64,000 nt of DNA from contig JBITNC010000001.1 of assembly GCA_050084985.1 (NCBI GenBank), positions 46,996,001-47,060,000 of the forward strand. Reading direction: 5' to 3'. Below the pieces are notes generated by a model. It had not been told where the DNA came from. It ran no database searches and saw only the letters and a list, made by a program, of their open reading frames with translations. Both the position numbers and the translations under genes were made by a program. Each line of letters opens with the position of its first letter. The first letter of the stretch is position 1. This DNA comes from Nageia nagi. Its lineage: Eukaryota; Pinophyta. Shown one piece after another: positions 38,098 through 49,558 of this stretch.

Positions 38098-38935
38098 TGT
38101 AGACACCTAAAAATGTCCCTTTTTAACTAGTAAACATTGAATTAATCATAACTCTTTATACAAGCTTGAAAACTCTATTATTGGATAGAGCTCATTAAGT
38201 ACATGCAAAACAAGTGGTCACATGACCCCTTTTCGATAAAAATTGACTATTTGGTGGTCATTTTAACATTGTTATAAAAATGGAAAACCAATCATTGGTG
38301 ACCCAAAACAAACACCAACATTTTGAGCCAGTCATCGGCATCCATATTCCAGTCACTGGCAACTCTGTAACAATCAAATAGAAACCAAAATAGTGAGAGA
38401 AAGTTGAAATGTTTCAACTTTCCAAGATGAGGTGGATATAGGGGGTCAGTTATGACCTACGGTGGCTTTTCACTTCCTCTTACCAACCTTGGAACATCTC
38501 ATCTAAAATCGATAAATACAAGTTAATACAAAGCAATTGGGAGAGGATCTTGGCCCAATTTTGAAGTAGGGTAATGCTGCCAAAATCTTGTGAGCTCATA
38601 CCTTTTATTGTTTTATGCTAGCTTCAATTTAATATATGTCATACATAGATGCTTTGATGTTATTGTCTTTTGCATGTGTGTAGGATTTACAGGTTGTTCA
38701 TATCAAGGAGAGAAGCAAGCAAATCAAAAAATAATGGAGATCTAATACTCTTATTTTGGCAAATGGCATTTGTAAAAGTCCCTTCCAAGGGCAAATTGTA
38801 GTTTGAGCTAAAAATCAATATCTATTTACAATTACAACATTTTTACATATTTCACATAATTTGAGGTTCAGTGAAGATTGAAGAATAATTGTATTTAATG
38901 TTATCCTACATTCCAGCTCTATTTTCACTGTAACA
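38098..38935 (+). repeat. Element D 3' LTR
   Basis: 838 bp, TGTAGACACCTAAAAATG to CACTGTAACA, followed by the TSD CTTTG (38936-38940). It keeps fewer CpG sites than the 5' copy in the GTCGTCGATGTCCG region. Confidence 0.95.
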
Positions 38936-38940
38936 CTTTG

Positions 38941-39800
38941 ATTAGATGTATTCTAAAATTGAGTTTGAATCTCTTTTTTATTAGTTTTCCCTATTAATGT
39001 TCTACTTTGATATGCATGAAACATAGGTTATGCTTGTAAACATGGATTTTGCCCCAATCCTCTAGGTTTGTTTTATTTATATAAAATAATATGTTGGTTA
39101 GCTTAAATCTATTCTTGATTTTGAATTAGTTTAGACATATATAATGGTATCTCTTTTACTCTATACCTTAAATGATCAAGATTACTTTATTTAGGAGTTA
39201 TATGACTCATTATAAGGGTTGTATGGGTAGTACTATGATTTATGTGGCTAGTGATAGAAGAAGAATAACTAGTCTTGAAGTAGGTGTATTTGTTTTCAAA
39301 ATATGACAAGCATCATTATACACCCTAGCATGAGTCCTTGATTTAGATACTAGCATGGATATATGTATTTAAATTCTATCATCAAATTCTTCCATCCTTA
39401 TAGAGATGGTGGAAGGGGTGTAATCATATCATCTTATATAGGATTAAACAAGACATCCATCTAGTAGGTAACACATAACATGATCATACTTAGGTTTAAA
39501 AGGACCCTTTTGTAATATGGCATAAGTTGAATGCATTTGTAATGGGGTAACACTCCTTAAAATAATTTCTTCCTCATTACCTATTGGTGTATCTTCTGCT
39601 AGATAGTTTAAATCTAACATAATACTATAAGCATGGGAAGAATGAGGAATCCTTAATTGCATTAAATGTTATCTTACTTTATTTAAGGTATCATCTATTT
39701 CTCGAGGAGTTGCTCTTCTTGATATGTCTATACTAAATCTATGAAACCTATAACTATGTTTTCTTTCTTGGTAGGCTTCATCATAGGGCTCTCATTATTA
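38941..39800 (-). pseudogene. Element C upstream ORF or gag N-terminal region
   Basis: Minus-strand coding-like sequence between C's leader and the D insertion, hence before gag. The clearest open piece is 39662-39444 (72 codons). Stops are frequent. Ogre-type elements carry an extra ORF before gag, and position would fit that, but I see no motif to prove it and no similarity to D's extension. From 39801 to 40500 I see A/T-rich sequence without coding signal. Confidence 0.4.
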
Positions 39801-40499
39801 ACAAGCCATTTGAGTACTGGTGTTAACCATTCTCTTCTATTTTTTGGGAATTTGTATTTTTTAGTTTTATTTTAGTTTTATTACTAAATAAGAAATAAAA
39901 GTATACAATCATCATTCATAGCAATTACGTTTTTATTTCTAATTTATATTATCGAGAATGGAAGTAAATGCACATACAACCTATTTATAAACTTACCTTT
40001 TTGGTATGGTTATCTTATCTAATTTTGTTGATAAATTAAATTAGTCTATCTAATGAGCAATGCAAATTATTCATTTTATTCTTGTTAATTTTATTAGACT
40101 ATTTTTTCTACTCATGTGTTTAAACAAGGGTAGGCTGGAATTCTATAGAAAATCTATGGTGAAGTATTGGCTTGGTAATTAATGTGGTCCCCTTAGTGCA
40201 ATGGGGCATGACAAATGCTGCTAAAGACTATCTTGATAGTGGAATTCAAGCATAGCTCCTTATTTATAGTCTTGTAATGGAAAGTGATGAATTCTATCCT
40301 ACAACTTGGTATTCATCTCTAGGTTTGGCTCTACAACTTATAGTGTGGTCGATGGGTACACAAGAAGTATAAGAATCAATGGTTGGTCATCACCTCTAAC
40401 TCATTGATGTTTATTTTAGAAGGTTTCATGAATATGCTTTTAAAAAATAAAAGAATTGATGATAACTACAACCCAACCCAACATACATGTCCTTTGATT

Positions 40500-41650
40500 A
40501 TGTTTTATTTAATATGAAAAAAGAAGCATTTTAATTAATGAGTATTAATCTAACCCATGAAATTCATTACCACTTTTAGTGTTATTCTTTAACCAAAAAT
40601 TAATGAGATTCATTTACTTATTCTAAGTGTAAAAGTAATTATGTGAAGTTCATTTACCACTTCTTACTAATTTGTAAGAAGCCATTAAGTGAGTGTGAAT
40701 TATCTTAAATGAGATTATTTAACTCCTCTTCAAGTCAATTCCTTTGACCTCCTTTTGGAGTGGTAACATAGATAGGAAGAGTTTTAATGTAAAATAAATT
40801 TCCTTTAGATGAGATTCTTTAACTCCTCCTTGAGTCATAATCCTTCAACATCCTTTCAAAGTGGTAAGGAAGACAGGAAGAGTTTTAATATGAAGGTAAA
40901 TGCCCACCTAATCAATTACTTAATATGTTTTAATCTACCTTAACCCTGATAAACTAACCTTATATTCATTCCATTCTTAATGAAAGTTAATTCCTCCTTT
41001 CAAGTGCATAAGTAATTTAATGAGAATTCATTACCAATATTAATGAGATAAAGTGAGAAAAAAGGGTTCATTTACTCTTTTTCTATTGCACCCATTTTGA
41101 TTACCTAAGATTGCATTTTAGTGTAAAGGGAGAGCATAAGTGGGTGTAATGGAAACTTTTAGGTGAGTTTGTTGGTATGCTCCTTTCCCAAAGTAAACAT
41201 AGATAAATAACATTCATGCAATTTAATAAAAATAAATAAAAATAATTTATATTACTTAAACATTTATCTACCCTTCCTATATGCAATCTGAGTAGAGAAA
41301 TAAAAAAAATGGGTTTATTTCAATTTTGCATTTTAGTGCTTAAGTTATGCTTTCAGAATTGACAAAAGTTGAAATGTATATTCTCTATTTTTCATTCATT
41401 GGCACTTCATAATTTAATTCAAAATAATTGGTGATTAGTCCCAATTACTAGTGTTTGATTCCCATCACTAGAAATTACACATAGTCATTGGCTCCCGATA
41501 ATATTCATCAATAATTACACCGTTAGAAAACATTAACTAGAAAATAGACAACATGAAATTAGTAGCAATACCACAAAACACAAGATACCAAAATGAACTT
41601 TAAAAAATGTAAAACACCCCCTATGCCTTATTTTTTGATGTAGCTTACAA
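40500..41650 (-). repeat. Element C leader with degenerate direct repeats
   Basis: The GACCTCC-TTTGGAGTGGTAA block near 40748 and its decayed copy near 40845 are, on the minus strand, the same CCACTCC-GGAGGTCAAAGG block that repeats in D's leader. CATTTAC-CACTT-type and TAATGAGATT-type blocks also recur. No gene. Confidence 0.65.
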
Positions 41651-41656
41651 GTGAGG

Positions 41657-41677
41657 GCCCTCCTTCTAGTGCAAAAA
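41657..41677 (-). other. Element C primer binding site region
   Basis: Minus strand TTTTTGCACTAGAAGGAGGGC just after the 5' LTR, matching D's site apart from TGGTG changed to TTGCA. Confidence 0.6.
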
Positions 41678-42620
41678 AGTTTACACAAAAATGTAACTCT
41701 ATAAGCATGCAAAATAAGATATGTTACAACCAAAACAATTCTCTATTGCTCTTTGGTATAAACCTCAATAATCAATTTACAATGATAAATCTCATGTTGA
41801 TTTGTGATGTACAATAGTGCCTTGTATAGTAAGGCTCTTTTGTTAGAATGAAGGGAGATATAGGTTCCCTTGGGCTCCTTTGAATGATTGTTTCGATGTC
41901 TATAAGCCTTTAATCATATCTCCAAAACCTATAAGCAAATGTTGATGATGATTTTTAATTACTTTGTAGTTCTTTAATTTTCTTCTACTCAAACCAGCTA
42001 CCATGCACCTACAAATCCTCACACACACAAAAAAGAACATATTAAACATACTTTCTCATATATTTAAAAATATATAAAAGTATAATGTAGTACAAGTATG
42101 AAAGCATAGAAAAAATGTTAGGTAGTTACCTACTACAAGTCTGAATGTATTTTAGTAGAGTATCATTGCATAAAACTTGGATCCTCTTCTCCTTACAAAA
42201 AATTTTAATTTATAGAATTTTGAGGTGGCCAAAGTTACTAGTTTAGAGGCAAGGATAGGATAAAAATGCTCATGTACCATTGTAATAGAGTTTATCCAAG
42301 GGGAGGGCATAAGATCAAGGATGAGTCATCCAAGATTCATTGGCTTATTTCCTTGGGCACCTAGATTTTTTCATTTTTTGTTTGAGTCATCCAAGATCTA
42401 TTGGCTTGTTTTCTTGGGTGCCCAATATTTTTTTTTCTTTGATTTTTCTATTTGCAAGATTGTTGGCAATTGGATATCAAACATCGATGATTAGATCAAG
42501 TCTTCGATGACTGTCTTGGGTTGCCAACAACTAAAGGTATTTAAAAAACTTTATATTTGCTTAAATTTTTATTCCCTTCTTTTGTTTACTAAAAGAAGGA
42601 TCATTTTTTAGGTGTTTACA
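41678..42620 (-). repeat. Element C 5' LTR
   Basis: 943 bp, minus-strand start TGTAAACACCTAAAAAATG. It holds a 61-bp tandem duplication (units from 42323 and 42384) absent from the 3' LTR. The TSD is at 42621-42625. Confidence 0.9.
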
Positions 42621-43060
42621 AATTGTATCCAAAGAAGCCATCAAGAAAGGAAAAATACTTTGATCCTACAAAAATATATAGAATTTATTCCATAGGAGGA
42701 AAATGATAATTATCTTTAAGTGAATCTTTATTAAGATTATGAAAATATATGCATAGCCTAATATCTCCATTCTTCTTTCTAACTATCATCAAATTAGCCA
42801 TCCAAGTACAATGGTTAATGGGATATATGATCCTAGAATAAAATAATTTTTGAATTTCCTAATGTATTACCACTTCAATTTTGGGATTTACTGGTCATTA
42901 TTTCTTCCAAAAAGTATTCACCCCCTCCACTAGATCTATGGTGTGTTGGATAACATCCTTATTAAACACCTTCAAGTCATAATAGCTCCATCCATTAATA
43001 TAAGAAGACTACATGATTATAGCTATCTCTAGAATATCTTTTGATGAATTCTTGATATTA
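42621..43060 (-). pseudogene. Element B RT, N-terminal part
   Basis: Reads W-S-Y-Y-D-L-K-V-F, D-V-I-Q-H-T-I-D-L, then W-M-A-N-L-M-I-V-R-K-K-N-G-D-I-R-L-C and L-N-K-D-S-L-K-D-N-Y, ending at G-Y-N where C is inserted. The partner N-H-I-W-L-K starts at 11780. The family differs from C's RT (no C-P-K-D-E-F). One or two frameshifts and stops occur. Confidence 0.82.
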
Positions 43061-43329
43061 ACCTTGATAAATCTATCAAGAGCTATTTCTAACTCTTTAA
43101 ATTTATTTGGAGAAGATAAAATATTTATTTTCTCAATTGATGATCTCTATTAAAGAGATCTTCAAATGTAGTAATACCTTCAGGCAAAGTATTATTTTTA
43201 ACTATCATATGTCTTCAACTTTGAAATCCTCAACCAATGAATCTTGGTTGTTTAAAAATAATAGTTGTGTAGCTAATAAAGCATTAATTTCTTCACCATC
43301 ATCAAAAACTTACTACAAATAATCATTTT

Positions 43330-43830
43330 CTAGAACAAAAGGCTTGAAAATTAGCCGAATACCTTTTGATCTTAGCTAGTGGGTGTAGGATCAAATCTTG
43401 ACCCTTTCTGAGCTAAGGCATCAACTTGACTATTTTGATACCTAAGAAATGTAGTAAAATTAAGAGAATTGAAACTATATAATAATTCCCATACTTTATT
43501 TATATATTTTTTGAGATAATGATATTTTGATAAATACTTATCTATCACCTAGTTGATAACTAGTTTTGAATCACCAAAAATACTTTAACACTTTATTTTC
43601 AACTTATTTAGTTGTTTTAACCCTAACCATAGGGTTTTATGTTATCTTAAATCATTTGTACAACTCCAAGTCAAATGTAAAGGATTTTGTTTTTCACAAG
43701 AAGGGGATCTTAAAATAGCCCCAATAGTACCATCATTCTTATACTTAGCTCCATTAAAGTGCATTATCTACAATTCTTGTTTCCTTAGTTCTTAGTAAGA
43801 TTTTGAATATATATGATATCTTCAAGAAAT
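43330..43830 (-). pseudogene. Element B RNase H-like domain located before RT
   Basis: Read through stops and frameshifts the sequence gives N-D-G-T-I-G-A-I-L-R-S-P, then W-L-G-L-K-Q-L, then I-F-G-D-S-K-L-V-I-N-Q-V-I-D-K and N-S-Q-V-D-A-L-A-Q-K-G. This is the pattern of archaeal-type RNase H (G-A-x-L...E-Y-x-A-L...G-L-x-x-A...G-D-S-x-L-V-I-x-Q-V...N-x-x-A-D-A-L-A). Catalytic D of G-D-S and D of A-D-A are kept. The N-E-Y-E box is unclear (reads D-L-R plus stop). In the direction of translation it lies between protease (44.3 kb) and RT (43.06 kb), whereas Tat elements, including C, have it after RT. The linker into RT is continuous. Confidence 0.7.
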
Positions 43831-44140
43831 ACATAATTAGCCATGTCCTTACTCTCAATTTGATTTATCATAAGTTAAAAAACTAAATCTATAGATTCTA
43901 ATTCCATTTCAACATCATTTATTAATAAGGCCTACTCATTAATTATGTTAACTCAGGGAAGTTTCTTAGTGAAAAATCCTACAACAAGATCATTGACAAC
44001 ATTAAACATTATATGCTTTAAAATAATATATATATGAGAATAATCCATAGCTAAATAACCTCCCAATTTGAATGCAAATTATCTAGATAAGTACAAACCA
44101 AACATAGGGGGAAGGTCTACAACTATGACATTTTGGATGA
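43831..44140 (-). other. Element B linker between protease and RNase H-like domain
   Basis: About 310 bases of coding-like but broken minus-strand sequence (includes I-E-S-K-D-M-A-N-Y). No recognised motif. Confidence 0.4.
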
Positions 44141-44430
44141 CTAAAATCCCAAACACCTATGAAGCTTCATTGGAACATCTTTAACTACACCAAGGGTTTT
44201 TATATTTGTTCCATCCAATTGGAGAATTCTATTGGAGTCTCTAGTATAAGTAAACCTAATGACATTAGATACTTTCTTAGGCTTAACTATCATGGTTTCC
44301 CCTAAATATATCATGTAATTATGGACAGTGTGTCCTTCTAAATCAAGGGTAATATAAAAAGAAAAAGGTCTATTTTTATCCATCCTTAGTAATTTTATAG
44401 CTACTAACAATGATGCCTTCAATAGGTTAA
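44141..44430 (-). pseudogene. Element B protease
   Basis: 94 open codons. H-N-Y-M-I-Y-L-G-E-T-M-I-V-K-P-K-K-V corresponds to the retropepsin active site (family: C-M-I-D-S-G-A-S-x-N-V-M-P-K-K-V), with the catalytic Asp turned into Tyr (Y-L-G). L-Q-L-D-G-T-N-I-K-T-L-G-V-V-K-D-V matches the downstream block of gypsy proteases. Inactive. Confidence 0.75.
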
Positions 44431-44929
44431 TCTATTTGGGAATATGAAAGATATCAAAGAGTGATGCTATAGATGGTATTTTTTTCAATTCATATATAAT
44501 ATTATATGGAAAAATACAAGAACAAATCTCTTTTATATATTTTGTTTCATAGTAGTGAGTTACTTCTTCTCTTTGGACCCTTGTTAGAGATGGGAATCTA
44601 AACCTCTTAGTTGCTTTTTCTCTTTCTAGAATTTCATGAGAAGCAACATGTTGAGTGGTTTATTATTATTTTTAACATGCTTTTATGAAAAAATCTTATT
44701 TGTAGCCAAAGATTCACCAATAGGCCTCTTAGATGGTAACTTAGAGTAATAAGTAGATGGTGTTTGAGTGGGAATAATTGGGCAAGATTGTATCTTCATC
44801 TAAGGTTGAAATTGTCTAATTGTAGGTCTAGTTTTAATTACTTTGTTAGAGGGTTTTGGTAGAATCATGAGATTAGATTCTTATGCTAATTCATACATAT
44901 AATAATTAGTGTTTAATCCATCATTAGCT

Positions 44930-45450
44930 ACCAATTTTGTTTGATGTTGTTAGATAGGACAAGAATTCTAGATATGAGGGTCATTACAAGCTTTGCACCA
45001 ATCTTGATTAAGAGGAATATATGCTTCAAGAGACATATAAAATCTATCTATCTTGGGGATATCCCTTTTTTATGGTTGTTGTTAACCTATAGTAGGAAAG
45101 GAATACCTCCTTTATTACCCTCCATCATCTTTTGATCATCCCTCTAATCATAAAACTCACACCTTTGAGTTTCCCTTTATTTAGCTATCCTTTGATTAGA
45201 TAAAGATTTGATAGCTTGCTCAAGAATCTAATTGGGATTTCCAATTTCAAGATCTCCATAAGCATTCCATTTTAGATAAACAAGAGGTGCAATAGGAGGC
45301 TAAGCCATCTAAATAATTGGATTCAATATATTTCTTTGTTTAAAGGTGAAATGGATTTCAATGTAGTAGGATTCAAAATATGAATAAAATATATAAGAGG
45401 TTTGGATTTCGTAAATGGAGTTTCACCAAATCTCAAGGAACCTTCAATAA
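44930..45450 (-). pseudogene. Element B gag C-terminal part with zinc knuckle
   Basis: Read through one stop the minus strand has W-C-K-A-C-N-D-P-H-I-x-N-S-C-P near 45000-44955, a C-x2-C-x3-H-x4-C knuckle, preceded by Y-I-P-L. Upstream coding-like sequence (R-C-E-F-Y, W-N-A-Y-G-D-L-E-I-G-N-P-N) runs to about 45310. The capsid domain itself is not recognisable. Confidence 0.55.
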
Positions 45451-45499
45451 TAAAAAATTCTTTAGCTTTTCTATTTTATTACCTTTTTCTCATAATCAA

Positions 45500-46700
45500 T
45501 ATAAACTAAAATAAGTAAAACTTAAAGGACTATTTTGGGTTCAAACTTTACTACAAAAGAATGAGTTTCATCCAAACAAAGTTACCATCATGATATAATG
45601 ATCATCCATAATTTAGCACAAGGTAGGAGATTGTCCCATAATACATGCCAAAAAGAATTATAATATTGTTAACTAAGATTTTGTAATTTGTACATGTGTC
45701 TATATATCAAATCCCCAACTATAATTTTGATGATGTGATTTCTATTACTAGAAATCTATCTCTAGAGAAGGCTAGTTTCTATCAAGATAAAACTAGGAAT
45801 TGCAAAAGCAAAGATTGTAGAAAGCAAACTTGTAAAACTAAAGTAAATCTAATATTCTATGTTAATGAGTGAAAATAAGAAAAATAAAGTATCTTGATCA
45901 ACACAGGCATGTATTATAGCAAAATCTAAGCTAGTCGAATAGTTTGATTTTGTAGCCACCAAATAATGCATGGCACTCTAAGTAATAATAACTTACAAAC
46001 ATTTTACAGATACAAATTAACTACTAATAACCTCTCACAAACCACAAAGTGAAAATAATAATATAACAAAATGATTTAATAAAAATGATAATTAGATCAT
46101 AGTCAAGAGATCAAGAAGCAAATTATATTTATTATCATTGATAAAAGTACAAAATAGGGGTAATATCTACTATATTTGACCCTTTCTCTTACAATAGAGG
46201 TAATATTTATAATTTTCCTCTATAAAATATCTTCTAAATAATTTCTAAAAACCTTTGATAGATAAAATATATGTAACTAACTACTAAGATATTTATAATA
46301 TATCAAATTTGATCTTTGATAAGATTTACAACATAAATTTTGATTTACAAATATCTAGAAAAATCCTCTATGTGCATCAACACTCTTCAGCTCATCCAAA
46401 ACTTGAAATTTGAATCTAGAAGTTGATATCACCTTCTTGGAATGAAAATATATTCCACCAAGGTTTGAAACTATTTACAGGTACTTGTATTCTAATGAAC
46501 CAATAAAATATATATTAAAATAAACTATTTTAGTAGACTTCTTCATCCATGCTTAGATCTAGATGGTTGAAACTTTGGTCTTAAAAAATAGAACATTAAG
46601 GTGATTGGTGTTACTAAAATCCTCCTTAGTACATGATCAAATCACCTATGGTAGGGCTAAAACTAAATAAAATAGCTTGTATGATTTTCTCACTATTTTG
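45500..46700 (-). repeat. Possible 5' LTR region of element B
   Basis: No coding signal. A block at about 45930-46130 (GCTAGTcGAA...TAGCCAtCAA..., then AGATCAtAatnnAGAGATCAAGAAGC) matches 56065-56240, which lies at the 3' end of F, a relative of B. The placement fits 5' and 3' LTRs of one family, but LTR ends were not found. Confidence 0.3.
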
Positions 46701-48106
46701 AAAGAAATTGATCTTATCTACTCTATCAAATATTTGCCAAAATTAAACATTATATAAAATGCTAAAAAATTGATTAAGTCCTAGTACTAACTAATTCTAC
46801 CACCATTTCAAAAAACTATGTGCACACCAATACTATTAGAACTTCATCAAAATCAAACATAATAACAAATGGTTAAAATTAACTAAGTATAATTACTCTA
46901 ACAATAGTAAAGTATACACAAAGAGGTATACCCATACAATTACCATGATGTGTTTAGTAAGTATGGTGAGCTTATCCTATGGATATCAACTTGATTATTC
47001 ATAACTTGATGTAAGGTATTCAAGACTTATAATATATGATTGAATTTGGGCTATCCTACCCATTCAAATATTATAGGAAAGTAAAATTAAGTACTAATCC
47101 TTTTAAATAGAGCTCTATAAAGTCAATTTAGGATAAGATTAATAAAATAATGTTGATTGAACAATATTCAATATTATGTTTTCCCATTCATGCACACAAT
47201 GCATAAAATATTTAGTATTATGGGGTGAAAGAGTTCAAAGATTTATTATTGAAAAAATTCATAGATTTTGGTTAAGGATTGCAAAGCAAAGAAGATGGTT
47301 GAGTGAAAGAGTTCATAAAGTTATTGAAAAATGTAATAGATTATGGTTAAGGAATACAAAGCTAAGAATATGGATTTTTAAGTATTTTTTTAAAATTCAA
47401 AAGAGAAAAAAATATTTTTTTTGAGGTCCTTAGTTATGTGTTCATGTAGAGTTGGGTTATTTTTTAACACTATTGAAAAAAGGGTTGATTTTACAAAATG
47501 TAAAAATATTCATAATCTTTATCTAATTTTAAATGTATGTCTTCAAATGAATAATAGAAACTTACATTTAGTGGTAATTCTATAGAGGTTGTTGAATATA
47601 CCAAAATAGATATCTTGGTAATTTACATTAGAACCTTTATTACTAAAATGCATTACTTTGAAATATGGGGAGAAAATGATGGAATCAAATAAAAACTATG
47701 ATATTATTTTCTTGAGGATATCATGGAGATAAATTATGGAGTATGAATTCCAACAAAAATAATATAAAATATAACAAGTCCATACAAGATCAAAAATAAA
47801 AAAATTAAGAAAGGCATATGTTAAGTATCATTTTAGGGTACTTAAAAATCTAATAACACCATTCAATATTTAGAAACTCACTAAAAGAGTGGTTATAATA
47901 CATTTGAAGTATTACTTGAATTGGATAATGAGTAAGTTAAAACAATATATTTGAGTGATTACTCAAAAATATATTAATGAATGAGTAATTCAATTATGAT
48001 AAAAATTCATGATTTATCCTTGAATGAAGATTGTAGATTTAATAGAAAATATTTTGAAGACCCAAGGCTCTAATATATTATACCAGTTGAAGATTTTGGA
48101 GGCCTA
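46701..48106. other. Unassigned A/T-rich stretch with a 78-bp repeat ORF
   Basis: No recognised gene or LTR. The one notable item is a plus-strand ORF (47176-47424, 82 codons) built on a 78-bp tandem repeat. Confidence 0.4.
47176..47424 (+). CDS. Small ORF with in-frame 26-residue repeat (hypothetical)
   Basis: 82 codons, not recognised. Two copies of a 26-residue unit (nucleotide copies from 47226 and 47304, period exactly 78) read E-R-V-Q-R-F-I-I-E-K and E-R-V-H-K-V-I-E-K, each followed by R-F/L-W-L-R-I/N and W. It is rich in K, R and W, and basic, with a poly-K/F end. The frame-preserving period may be chance. There is no start-site or promoter evidence. Confidence 0.25.
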   Translation: MFSHSCTQCIKYLVLWGERVQRFIIEKIHRFWLRIAKQRRWLSERVHKVIEKCNRLWLRNTKLRIWIFKYFFKIQKRKKYFF

Positions 48107-48127
48107 AGGCTCTAAGCTCAGATACCA
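48107..48127 (-). other. Copia-type primer binding site
   Basis: Minus strand TGGTATCTGAGCTTAGAGCC. Copia elements commonly have TGGTATCAGAGC, complementary to initiator Met-tRNA. It lies two bases left of an LTR start (48130), as for a minus-strand element extending to the left. Confidence 0.6.
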
Positions 48128-48129
48128 AA

Positions 48130-49266
48130 TGATGATTTGAAGCTCCAGACTTAATATAGTGACATGGGAATGATAAAAAGATTAAATTTTTTAAAGAATT
48201 TTAGATAATAAAACTTACTAAAAATATGAATTTTCCTCTTTATATTTAAATAAATAATAAATACCTTTCTAATGAGTATTTACATGCCTCAAATGGACTT
48301 ATGGATCTCGTAAAATGTGAATTTGAAGTTCCTAGGTCAATTTCAGAGCATTTTGGGCCTTACATGAGTTTTTTGGGGTTAAAAATCCCTATTAGGGAAA
48401 TAAATTATATAAAAAAGGATGTTATTAGATTTTTTAGGTTATTGAATCATAAAATATAAGTTTTATACCCCAAAATTAGTCAAACTATGCTTTCTCAGGC
48501 ATTTTGGACCTTATATGATCACCCCGATATCAAAATAATGCTTTCCAAGCACTAAACGTTAAATTATGGGCTATAGCTACAAGTTAGGAACTCTAATGGA
48601 TACCAGAAATTAGATTCTAGAGTTTTATATAGGGTGATATCATAAAACTCATATCCTAACCTAGAATCTAATAATTTCCAAAGTTTGAAGGCTGATTTCT
48701 AGAATTTAATTCCTAAAAGACTGATTTCTAAGTCAACTTTGGAGGGTTATAACTTGGTAAAATCTCATTGAAATATAGGATTATTACATACCATTAGAAA
48801 ACAAATAAAATTATGTATCTAATAATGAAAACTAAAGGTGTTATAGACATGATTTGTTAGATCTAAAATGAGCTTGAACTAAAAGACTCCACATGGCTTA
48901 AGAGTAAGACTGAGTAAATGCAAGTCTATATTTTATGATTTTTGCATATGATCCACTAACCTAGTATGGGATTCTATATATGGTTGGAAAGGTATTTAAA
49001 AAAAATTTATAACAAAAAAATAATAACACTAGATTTATATATATATATAAATTTATAACTCTTGAAAGCAAACTAATCTGAAGATAAGGCAATTTGACAA
49101 AATCACAAAAATATCCAAATCTATTGCTCAAAATGAAAAATAAATAAGCACCAACCTAGTTAAAATATCCCCAAACACATGAATATCATCTTCAAATAGA
49201 ATCAAATCACAACTATGAATATCTACAAATTATTTCTCATGCATACAAGCTTTGAAATGGAAAACA
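48130..49266 (-). repeat. Probable copia LTR, left part (interrupted by G)
   Basis: Starts TGATGATTTG after the primer site. It carries no coding signal and continues after G at 54914-55375. The last five bases (AAACA, 49262-49266) are one TSD copy of G. The total would be about 1.6 kb. Confidence 0.45.
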
Positions 49267-49547
49267 TAAGAGAACCAAAATGTTCTATATTATTCATCAA
49301 AATGAGTTACATATATAGGCTTAAGAAAGCCATTACAAGAGAAGATAAGAAGTTGAGAATAATATTCTCATGACCATAAAAAACTCACACTATATGTATC
49401 ACCCTTAGATCACTACATGACAAATTACTTGTTATAACAATAAACTAATAAATACTTAGACCTAGATACTTAGGAAAATACTTTAGTCCTAATTAATTAA
49501 TCCTAATAACTTAGGACTTAGGAATCATGTTAGAAGTACTCCCAACA
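49267..49547 (-). repeat. Element G 3' LTR
   Basis: 281 bp. Minus strand from TGTTGGGAGTAC to CTCTTA (terminal CA decayed to TA). Confidence 0.95.
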
Positions 49548-49558
49548 TACTCCCCCTT
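49548..49558 (-). other. Element G polypurine tract
   Basis: Minus strand AAGGGGGAGTA directly before TGTTGGG, the classic copia form. Confidence 0.93.

Larger units (their letters stand above)
27506..38935 (+). mobile_element. Element D: 11.4-kb non-autonomous gypsy (gag and protease, no pol)
   Basis: Complete insertion with LTRs 27506-28342 and 38098-38935 (about 95% identical by eye), perfect TSD CTTTG, primer site and purine tract in the right places. It encodes a gag-like protein with a long N-terminal extension and a protease-like domain. From 33.7 to 38.1 kb it has no RT, RNase H or integrase; that space holds degenerate tandem repeats. LTR start, primer site, leader repeats, gag and purine tract resemble C's, so C-type enzymes may have moved it. 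Confidence 0.93.
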
